Positions 1-5,505 of a stretch of DNA of 5,505 bases are shown here, one piece after another. The stretch spans positions 1-5,505 of the forward strand of contig JALVBA010000339.1 of assembly GCA_027010905.1 (NCBI GenBank), written 5' to 3'. Numbering within the stretch: position 1 is the stretch's first letter; every line of letters begins with the position of its first letter. The notes beneath the pieces are model-generated. The model made no database searches. It saw nothing but the letters and a program-made list of their open reading frames with translations, and was not told the origin of the DNA. Both the position numbers and the translations under genes were made by a program. The stretch is from Marinilabiliaceae bacterium (GTDB taxonomy: Bacteria; Bacteroidota; Bacteroidia; Bacteroidales; Marinilabiliaceae).

Positions 1-1
1 C

Positions 2-1753
2 CTATTAGCTGTAATATTAGGAGGAATAGTCACAGTATTTTTAATTTTCCTGATTCTGTTTGGCATGATAGCAGGGATAGCAACCTTTGCCGGCTCTGGA
101 GAGAAGCAGGTGAGCATATCGGAAAACACTATCTTACACATGGATCTTAACACTTCCGTTGTAGAGAGGACAACCGAAGATCCTTTTACAGAAGCCATGG
201 CCACAATGCAGGATAGCCCATCGCCTTTGGGATTAAATAATATTCTGAAAAATATCAAAAAAGCAAAAGAGGATGACAATATTAAAGGTATATATCTCGA
301 AACAGGAATGATAAATGCCGGCTTCGCCACTATTGAGGAGATTCGCAATGCTCTTATAGACTTCAAAAAATCGGAGAAGTTTATTATAAGTTTCTCACCT
401 ATCTACACACAAAAATCTTACTACCTCGCTTCCGTTTCTGATAATATCTATCTTAATCCGGGAGGAATGCTTGAGTTTAAAGGATTAGCTTCACAAAACG
501 TATTCCTGCGCGGAACACTCGAAAAGCTGGGCGTTGAGATGCAGATAGTAAAACACGGAAAGTTTAAATCGGCTGTTGAGCCGTTTATTCGTGATAACAT
601 GAGTGAACCTGCACGCCTACAAACGAAGAAGTATGTAAACTCCATCTGGGAACATGTTGTTAAAAAGATTGGTGAAGAGAGAAATCTTAGCAGAGCTGAG
701 CTAATGGCCATTGCTGACAAAATGATTACCTATGGTGATGTGCAGGGATTTGTTGATGCAGGGCTAATAGATGCACTAAAGTATAAAGATGAGGTGCTTG
801 ACAAATTAAAAGGACTAACTGACACAAAACTTAAGGATGACTTAACCTCCATTTCAATACGAAAGTACACCAATGTTGTTGTTCCGGGTAGTGCCAAAGG
901 ATTTGTAAAAGATAAGATAGCAATAATTTATGCCGAAGGAGCAATTGACGGAACATCACGTGATGGTATCGACTCAGAAAAATTGTCGAAAGCAATCAGA
1001 AAAGCTCGTCGCGACAGCTCGATAAAAGCCATTGTTTTCAGGGTAAACTCTCCGGGAGGCTCAGCATTGGGTTCCGAAATTATATGGCGTGAAGTTAAAC
1101 TTACACAGGAGGTAAAGCCTGTTGTTGTTTCAATGGGTGATTTGGCGGCTTCGGGAGGATACTACATCTCGTGTGCAGCAAACACCATTGTTGCCCATGC
1201 AAACACCTTAACCGGTTCAATCGGCGTATTTGGTCTTATACCCAACACCGAAGGGCTGATGAAAAAAATAGGGATTACCTTTGATGGTGTTAAAACCAAC
1301 AAATTTGCAGATATGCCAACCTTCTCCAGACGTTTTACAAAAGAGGAGAGAACTTTGATGCAGAGTAGTGTTGAATTTATCTATAAGACATTTATCACCC
1401 GATGTGCCGATGGTCGCGAAACAACAAACGCTAAAATTGACGAGATAGGACAAGGCAGGGTCTGGAGCGGAGAGGATGCTCTAAACATCAATCTTGTTGA
1501 TACCATTGGTGGCGTTAACTTGGCAATCGACATAGCCAAACAAAAAGCCGGGCTCGAGAAATATCGCATAGTTGAACTGCCTAAAATTCCTAATCCATTT
1601 GAGAAGTTCATGAAGGAGATGACAGGTAATGTGAAGATGTTTATTGGCAAGAGTATTATGGGTGATGAGTACAAATATCTGCAAACTATCGAGAACCTGA
1701 AAAGTGGATATCAGATTCAGGCTCGCATACCGTATAATGTTGAGGTCTATTAA
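2..1753 (+). CDS. sppA: Signal peptide peptidase SppA, 67K type (5' partial)
   Basis: Membrane-anchored serine protease that digests leftover signal peptides and other membrane-associated peptides on the outer face of the inner membrane. The frame is open from base 2 with no stop, and the codons before the ATG at 65 encode a strongly hydrophobic stretch (LLAVILGGIVTVFLIFLILF). That is the N-terminal membrane anchor, so the true start lies left of the window and 65 is an internal Met. Numbered from that Met, two tandem SppA (ClpP-fold) domains are visible. The N-terminal domain carries the general-base lysine in FKSAVEPF (Lys168). The C-terminal domain has RVNSPGGSA (about 326-334) and the nucleophile serine in DLAASGGYYIS (Ser363). 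The Lys-Ser spacing of 195 residues is close to the 200 of E. coli SppA (Lys209/Ser409). TLTGSIGVFG and GRVWSG are also typical family motifs. Both catalytic residues are present, so the enzyme should be active. It is probably the first visible gene of an operon with lpxK, 33 bases downstream. Confidence 0.95.
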   Translation, partial: LLAVILGGIVTVFLIFLILFGMIAGIATFAGSGEKQVSISENTILHMDLNTSVVERTTEDPFTEAMATMQDSPSPLGLNNILKNIKKAKEDDNIKGIYLETGMINAGFATIEEIRNALIDFKKSEKFIISFSPIYTQKSYYLASVSDNIYLNPGGMLEFKGLASQNVFLRGTLEKLGVEMQIVKHGKFKSAVEPFIRDNMSEPARLQTKKYVNSIWEHVVKKIGEERNLSRAELMAIADKMITYGDVQGFVDAGLIDALKYKDEVLDKLKGLTDTKLKDDLTSISIRKYTNVVVPGSAKGFVKDKIAIIYAEGAIDGTSRDGIDSEKLSKAIRKARRDSSIKAIVFRVNSPGGSALGSEIIWREVKLTQEVKPVVVSMGDLAASGGYYISCAANTIVAHANTLTGSIGVFGLIPNTEGLMKKIGITFDGVKTNKFADMPTFSRRFTKEERTLMQSSVEFIYKTFITRCADGRETTNAKIDEIGQGRVWSGEDALNINLVDTIGGVNLAIDIAKQKAGLEKYRIVELPKIPNPFEKFMKEMTGNVKMFIGKSIMGDEYKYLQTIENLKSGYQIQARIPYNVEVY

Positions 1754-1786
1754 TAACTACCTGACTATCTATATTTCGCAAACTGA

Positions 1787-2890
1787 ATGAACACTAAAAA
1801 AGATTCCCCATCTTCCAGAGAGGTTTTCAGAAGGGTTCTGTTTCCCCTTCTGTGGCTTCTCTCTTTACTCTACGGAGGAGTTCTCCGGTTTCGTAATAAA
1901 CTATTCGACTGGGGGTGGCTGAAGTCAAAAGAGTACCCCCTGCCTGTTATCTCTATTGGAAATATTACCGTTGGCGGTACAGGAAAAACACCACTTACAG
2001 AGTATGTTATCCGCCTGCTTAAAACTGACTATTCAATGGCTCTGCTTAGCCGTGGATACAAACGGCAAACCAAAGGGGTAATTATTGCTGCCCGGCAAAG
2101 TACTGCTGAGGAGATTGGGGATGAGCCAAAACAGATACTGAGTAAGTTCCCCGATATTTCGGTGGCTGTAGCTGAGAAACGAACGGAAGGGATTGAGCGG
2201 TTAATCGACTATTGCAATCCTGACGTTGTGGTGATGGATGATGCCTATCAGCATCGCTATGTGAAACCTGGTTTTTCAATACTTATTATCGATTACTACC
2301 GGCCATTATGGAACGACTTTCCCTTTCCCGCAGGTTATCTCAGAGAGCCACGATCGGGTAAAAAACGTGCCGATATTGTTATTGTCAACAAATGTCCTGC
2401 TAACCTGTCGGCTAAAGAGAAAAAGGAGATTACACGAAAAGTGAACCTTCGCCGGGGGCAGCAGCTCTTTTTCACCTCAATTGAATATCTGGAGCCTGTT
2501 TTATTCAATGGAGATGGTGGCTCGATAGATTCCGAAAGTGCGGTTTTAGCTCTTGCCGGTATTTCACATCCAAAAACATTTATTAAATACCTGACAAAAA
2601 CATTCAGTAATGTCTATCCGTTAATCTTTCCCGACCACCACCCATACAGTAAGAACAAAAAAGAGTACAACCTCATAAAGAATAAATTTGAAAAGATAAT
2701 CAACGACAAAAAAGTAATTATCACTACCGAAAAAGATATGATAAGGTTGAGAAATACCCCTTGGCTTGATGACAATATTAAGCCATATCTTTGGTATATT
2801 CCCATTAAACTATCATTTTTATTTGATGAAGAGGAGTTATTTAACCAATTGATAAAAAGTTATGTTGAAAAAGATAAAAGAGACCGTTGA
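1787..2890 (+). CDS. lpxK: Tetraacyldisaccharide 4'-kinase (lipid A biosynthesis)
   Basis: LpxK uses ATP to phosphorylate the 4' position of the tetraacyl-disaccharide 1-phosphate, making lipid IVA, at the cytoplasmic face of the inner membrane. At 367 residues it has the usual family length. Residues about 17-33 form a hydrophobic N-terminal helix (FPLLWLLSLLYGGVL) that fits the membrane anchor. RNKLFDWGWLKS follows, then the P-loop GNITVGGTGKTP at 58-69 with Lys67/Thr68. LLSRGYKR lies at 87-93, GDEP at 111-114, the Walker B-like DDAYQHR at 151-157 (often DDGFQH in other phyla), AGYLREP at 182-188, FPDHHPY at 281-287 and TTEKDMIRL at 313-321. All the diagnostic blocks are present. About ten polar residues precede the anchor (MNTKKDSPSS), a slightly longer N-terminus than I expect; no better in-frame start is visible. 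It follows sppA by 33 bases, and its last 29 bases overlap the next gene, so co-transcription is likely. Confidence 0.95.
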   Translation: MNTKKDSPSSREVFRRVLFPLLWLLSLLYGGVLRFRNKLFDWGWLKSKEYPLPVISIGNITVGGTGKTPLTEYVIRLLKTDYSMALLSRGYKRQTKGVIIAARQSTAEEIGDEPKQILSKFPDISVAVAEKRTEGIERLIDYCNPDVVVMDDAYQHRYVKPGFSILIIDYYRPLWNDFPFPAGYLREPRSGKKRADIVIVNKCPANLSAKEKKEITRKVNLRRGQQLFFTSIEYLEPVLFNGDGGSIDSESAVLALAGISHPKTFIKYLTKTFSNVYPLIFPDHHPYSKNKKEYNLIKNKFEKIINDKKVIITTEKDMIRLRNTPWLDDNIKPYLWYIPIKLSFLFDEEELFNQLIKSYVEKDKRDR

Positions 2891-3674
2891 GTATCTAAAG
2901 AGCAATACTAAAATCCAACCTGAGGTCGGCATCATTCTGGGAACAGGATTGGGCGGACTGGTTAATGAGATAGAGATTGAAGATAGTATCTCCTACACCG
3001 ATATCCCTCATTTCCCCGTCTCTACCGTTGAAGGCCATAAAGGAAGATTGATTTTTGGTACTATTGGCGGTGTTCAGGTAATGGCAATGCAGGGTAGGTT
3101 TCACTACTATGAAGGCTACTCAATGGAGATGGTAACATATCCGGTTAGGGTAATGAAACTGTTTGGGGTTGAATCACTATTTGTTTCTAATGCCAGTGGC
3201 GGTATGAACCCCACATTTGAGATAGGTGATATTATGGTTATTAACGACCACATAAATATGTTTGATACAAACCCTCTGATTGGAAAAAATTACGATGAGC
3301 TGGGTCCTCGCTTTCCCGATATGAGTGAGACATACGACAAAGATTTGATTAAGAAAGCTTTTGAGATTGGGGAAAGGTTAGATATAAAACTTCAGCAGGG
3401 TATCTATCTTGGAACAACAGGCCCAACACTGGAAACTCCGGCAGAGTATAAGATGTTTCATATTTTAGGAGGAGATACCGTTGGCATGTCAACCGTTCCC
3501 GAAATTATTGTTGCTCACCATATGGATATGAGGTGCTTTGGAATATCAATAATCACTGATTTGGGAGTGCCGGGAAAGATTGTTGAGATATCACACGAGG
3601 AGATTCAGCTTGTTGCCGCTGCAGCAGAGCCTAAGATGACACAAATTATTAAAGAGCTTGTTGGAAAGATGTAG
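2862..3674 (+). CDS. punA: Purine nucleoside phosphorylase, trimeric PNP/MTAP family
   Basis: Cytosolic purine-salvage enzyme that splits purine (deoxy)nucleosides with phosphate into free base and (deoxy)ribose 1-phosphate. The 270-residue length and motif order match the trimeric PNP/MTAP family. GIILGTGLGGL (23-33) is the phosphate loop, with Thr28 where human PNP has Ser33. EGHKG contains His59 (human His64). QGRFHYYEGY (77-86) contains Arg79, His81 and Glu84 (human Arg84, His86, Glu89). NASGGMNP (110-117), GPTLETPAE with Glu191 (human Glu201), VGMSTVPE with Met209/Ser210, and SHEE with His245 (human His257) follow. Residue 233 is Asp where 6-oxopurine-specific human PNP has Asn243, so substrate preference should not be assumed to be inosine/guanosine. 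The ATG at 2862 gives the expected N-terminus (MLKKIKETVEYLKS) although it overlaps lpxK by 29 bases in another frame. No Shine-Dalgarno stands out, so translation may be coupled to lpxK. The gene symbol is by family; MTAP-like activity is the main alternative. Confidence 0.92.
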   Translation: MLKKIKETVEYLKSNTKIQPEVGIILGTGLGGLVNEIEIEDSISYTDIPHFPVSTVEGHKGRLIFGTIGGVQVMAMQGRFHYYEGYSMEMVTYPVRVMKLFGVESLFVSNASGGMNPTFEIGDIMVINDHINMFDTNPLIGKNYDELGPRFPDMSETYDKDLIKKAFEIGERLDIKLQQGIYLGTTGPTLETPAEYKMFHILGGDTVGMSTVPEIIVAHHMDMRCFGISIITDLGVPGKIVEISHEEIQLVAAAAEPKMTQIIKELVGKM

Positions 3675-3706
3675 AGATACGTAATATCAGGAACTAATTC
3701 TGTTTA

Positions 3707-3720
3707 TATAATTATCTTTA
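3707..3720 (+). promoter_or_regulatory. Weak promoter-like AT-rich element before the lipoprotein gene
   Basis: The 54-base gap between the phosphorylase stop and the lipoprotein start contains TATAAT at 3707-3712 and, overlapping it, TATCTTTA at 3713-3720. The latter is one mismatch from the Bacteroidota -7 element TAnnTTTG. No matching -33 TTTG or -35 TTGACA lies at the right distance, and the implied start site would leave a very short leader. AT-rich DNA produces such matches by chance, so this is only the best candidate for separate transcription of the downstream gene. No hairpin terminator was seen in the same gap. Confidence 0.2.
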
Positions 3721-3728
3721 ATTTAAAA

Positions 3729-5375
3729 ATGAAAAACATGAAATTAGTAGTGACAACTTTATCAATAGTGATAATAATTTTAGTCTCATCTTGTAAAAAA
3801 GAAATACTTATACCCGATATTGTTAATCGTACACCACCAATAGTTTATGTTGCCGGTGATGGGAGCGGGAATTATCATTGCGATGGGGAAAGCGACCAAA
3901 TAGAGATAAATGCAGCATTAGATTATGTTGCCGAGCATTCGGAATATACAACTGTATATCTGAAAGGTGCTAATACATATTGGATTGATGAGCCAATTTA
4001 TATTTCAAGTAACACCACCTTAGAAGGTGATGAAAATGCCATTGTAAAACTTATTGATAGTGCAAACTGGCAAAAACAATTCAAACCGCTTATTGGGCAA
4101 AAAGGGACTATATTTAAAGTTATAATGTTAGACCAAAGCGTTATCACTCACGATATCACCATTAGAGGATTTGAACTGAACGGGAACAGGGTACATCAAT
4201 CTGAACCTTCGGGTGCTTCCTGCTACCGCATGATTCAATTGCAAAATTGCTATAATGTTACAATAAATGAGATGTATATTCATAACGGACTTGCCGATGG
4301 TATCATATTAGAATTTGGAGTTGATGTAAACAAAAATGAAACAATGTATGATATTAATTCTAAATTTTACGACAATCGAATTCACAACGATGGACATGAT
4401 GGAATATACGTAGGGCAAGCTACAAATTTTGAAATCTACAACAATATCATTACGAATACAAGAACAGATGCAAGCATAAGAGTGCAAAATTGTAATGATT
4501 TAAAAATTTATAATAACATTACAGGAAATGCACCTGATAGACGAATGTCAGGTGCAGCTGCTGTTCATGTTATGAATCGTGGAGATGTTATTACTGATGA
4601 TATAGAAATTTATGACAATTTCTTTTATGGTAATCAAGATTGGCACGGCATCTGGTTGGAGCAACTAACAGATGGTGGAGCCGGAACACTAAACTCTCAA
4701 ACAGATGTTTATATTCATAACAATGTTATTTCTCAGTACAAATTAGCAGGTATCGGAATTTACGGTTTTAACAATACACGCATCGAAAATAATCTCATTG
4801 AAATAAGTGCAGAAGGTGCGGGAATTACTTTTTATCAAGGAGACCCTATAAATACTTTGTTGTCAGGCTTTCAAACCTTTGTTAAAAACAATATTATCGT
4901 AAGAAATGCCACTTACGGAATTGATAATCAACAACCGTCAATCCATACTTTTGTTTCAGACTACAACTGTATAAACGGAAATATAAGTGGAAATTACAAC
5001 AATGTAACATCTACAACCGATATTTACTCAGACCCTTTGCTTGCTTGCGAATATGAGTTGCACGATAGATATTATAATGCAACAAGTTATTATATTTTTA
5101 GCCCAATCTGGGAAAATGCCGATGGCCAAGAAGATGGTGAAAATCCTGTTTGCAAAACAGATTTAGGAGCAAACAAAGGATGGCAAATTTACCATTTAAA
5201 ATCAGAAAACGGGCGTTGGAATGGAACACAATGGGTTAATGATACTAATAGAAGTCCTTGCATAGATGCAGGCGACCCGGCATCTGATTATTCAAAAGAA
5301 CCAACACCAAACGGAAACAGAATAAATATCGGAGCTTTTGGTAATGCCACGGAAGCATCAAAAACAAACCGATAA
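3729..5375 (+). CDS. Lipoprotein with parallel beta-helix, disaggregatase-related type
   Basis: Predicted exported lipoprotein of 548 residues; function not established. Residues 1-21 form a signal peptide with a hydrophobic core (LVVTTLSIVIIILV) and lipobox LVSSC, placing the lipidated cysteine at 22. KKEILIPD follows, with no run of acidic residues of the kind that directs some Bacteroidota lipoproteins to the cell surface. Residues about 37-100 (IVYVAGDGSGNYHCDGESDQ, then VYLKG and NTTLEGD) resemble, from memory, the start of Methanosarcina disaggregatase-related proteins. Residues about 176-400 give roughly eight beta-helix rungs with a repeated 'xIYNNxI' asparagine ladder, including FEIYNNIIT, LKIYNNITG, IEIYDNFFY, VYIHNNVIS and RIENNLIEI. 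This is the fold of pectate lyases and other polysaccharide-active or binding proteins. The C-terminal module (about 482-545: KSENGRWNGTQW, SPCIDAGDP, NGNRINIGAFGN) recurs at the ends of large secreted beta-helix proteins. No type IX sorting domain is visible. Met4 (base 3738) is an equally possible start. A glycan hydrolase or lyase, or a non-catalytic binder, are all possible. Confidence 0.85.
   Translation: MKNMKLVVTTLSIVIIILVSSCKKEILIPDIVNRTPPIVYVAGDGSGNYHCDGESDQIEINAALDYVAEHSEYTTVYLKGANTYWIDEPIYISSNTTLEGDENAIVKLIDSANWQKQFKPLIGQKGTIFKVIMLDQSVITHDITIRGFELNGNRVHQSEPSGASCYRMIQLQNCYNVTINEMYIHNGLADGIILEFGVDVNKNETMYDINSKFYDNRIHNDGHDGIYVGQATNFEIYNNIITNTRTDASIRVQNCNDLKIYNNITGNAPDRRMSGAAAVHVMNRGDVITDDIEIYDNFFYGNQDWHGIWLEQLTDGGAGTLNSQTDVYIHNNVISQYKLAGIGIYGFNNTRIENNLIEISAEGAGITFYQGDPINTLLSGFQTFVKNNIIVRNATYGIDNQQPSIHTFVSDYNCINGNISGNYNNVTSTTDIYSDPLLACEYELHDRYYNATSYYIFSPIWENADGQEDGENPVCKTDLGANKGWQIYHLKSENGRWNGTQWVNDTNRSPCIDAGDPASDYSKEPTPNGNRINIGAFGNATEASKTNR
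4254..4928 (+). other. Coding region of the beta-helix solenoid (about eight rungs)
   Basis: Within the lipoprotein gene this stretch encodes residues about 176-400, where a unit of about 20-35 residues recurs. Units begin near residues 176 (NVTINEMYIHN), 210 (NSKFYDNRIHN), 233 (NFEIYNNIITN), 257 (DLKIYNNITGN), 291 (DIEIYDNFFYG), 326 (DVYIHNNVIS), 349 (NTRIENNLIE) and 383 (TFVKNNIIVRN). Each has a short strand, an Asn-rich turn, then a second strand often ending in GI-hydrophobic (DGIYVG, HGIWLE, AGIGIYG, AGITFYQ). The repeat is at the protein level; the DNA copies are too diverged to look like a recent tandem duplication. Confidence 0.75.
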
Positions 5376-5409
5376 ATATGGATTTCAAACCAAAATTAAA
5401 ATAAAAACT

Positions 5410-5505
5410 GGTTCTACTACCATTTTTGTGGGTAAAGGTTTAAATTGCCATGAAAAAATAGAATTGCACTTCTAAAGTTCTCAAATAAACGATACCCTCT
5501 ACCTA
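5410..5505 (-). mobile_element. Possible insertion sequence end, truncated by window edge
   Basis: The last part of the window has no plus-strand gene. At 5410 a segment starts GGTTCTACTACCATTTTTGT, which looks like an insertion-sequence terminal repeat. A minus-strand open frame entering from the right edge stops inside it (5417-5419), as transposase genes often do. If 5410 is the boundary, TAAAAACT at 5402-5409 would be the target duplication. ISL3-type elements come to mind from memory only. The other end and most of the transposase are outside the window. A weak A/T-rich hairpin (TGGT 5409-5412 with ACCA 5419-5422, flanked by A and T runs) overlaps the site and could instead be a poor terminator for the lipoprotein gene. 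Confidence 0.3.
5417..5505 (-). CDS. Possible 3' end of a convergent gene, transposase-like (partial)
   Basis: Reading leftward from base 5503, 28 codons are open before a TAG at 5419-5417. The peptide contains GRGYRLFENFRSAILFF and ends LNLYPQKW. The other two minus-strand frames contain a stop within the first two codons at the edge. The GYR-x-F-x-NFR-x-x-IL pattern faintly recalls the C-terminus of ISL3-like transposases, from memory. With only 28 codons, chance cannot be excluded. If real, the gene converges on the lipoprotein gene, leaving about 40 bases between the two stops. Confidence 0.25.
   Translation of the reverse strand, partial: GRGYRLFENFRSAILFFHGNLNLYPQKW

Noticed and set aside
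65..67. ATG at 65 as the sppA start codon
   Set aside because: The same frame is open back to base 2 and encodes the hydrophobic membrane anchor expected at the SppA N-terminus. Starting at 65 would remove it, so the gene is 5' truncated by the window.
448..720. Minus-strand open frame of 90 codons inside sppA
   Set aside because: It lies wholly within a strongly supported gene, its peptide shows no recognisable motif, and other minus-strand frames here (1217-1453, 1381-1674, 1481-1684) overlap one another in the same way. These are shadows of the coding strand.
1770..1777. TATATTTC in the 33-base sppA-lpxK gap as a Bacteroidota -7 promoter element
   Set aside because: It has one mismatch to TAnnTTTG, no upstream TTTG at the right spacing, and would leave almost no leader before the lpxK ATG. 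Read-through from sppA is simpler.
4254..4928. Repeated AAT/AAC-rich stretches as a DNA tandem repeat or CRISPR-like array
   Set aside because: The periodicity comes from the Asn-rich beta-helix rungs at the protein level. Units vary in length and base sequence, and the reading frame is unbroken.
5403..5427. Hairpin with A and T flanks as an intrinsic terminator for the lipoprotein gene
   Set aside because: The stem has only four mixed base pairs (TGGT/ACCA) and a bulged C before weak A-T pairs. It is too unstable to call a terminator, and the sequence may be part of an insertion-sequence end.

Overview
The window reads as chromosomal DNA from a member of the Bacteroidota, most likely Bacteroidales or a near relative. 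Three points support this: the gene order sppA - lpxK - purine nucleoside phosphorylase, which I recall as common in that group; AT-leaning codon use with little Shine-Dalgarno signal ahead of the starts; and a lipoprotein with a short 'SSC-KKE' lipobox. Lipid A synthesis (lpxK) shows a Gram-negative envelope. These assignments come from reading the translations; no database search was possible.

Layout. Positions 2-1753 (+) hold most of sppA, a membrane-anchored signal peptide peptidase whose first codons lie left of the window. After 33 bases comes lpxK (1787-2890, +), the tetraacyldisaccharide 4'-kinase of lipid A synthesis. Its last 29 bases overlap the start of a trimeric-type purine nucleoside phosphorylase (2862-3674, +). 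These three genes look like one housekeeping transcription unit. After a 54-base AT-rich gap comes a 548-residue lipoprotein (3729-5375, +) built around a right-handed parallel beta-helix. Its N-terminal region resembles, from memory, the disaggregatase-related surface proteins of Methanosarcina. This gene looks more AT-rich than its neighbours and seems to be accessory. The final 130 bases have no complete gene. They may contain the end of an insertion sequence, with the last 28 codons of a minus-strand transposase-like frame entering from the right edge.

How the parts relate. The first three genes serve unrelated housekeeping functions (clearance of membrane peptides, lipid A phosphorylation, purine salvage) and are probably linked only by transcription. 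The lipoprotein probably acts at the cell envelope on, or as a binder of, polysaccharide. Its position at the end of a conserved cluster, next to a possible mobile-element end, fits later acquisition. I found no RNA gene, CRISPR array or clearly new multi-gene system.
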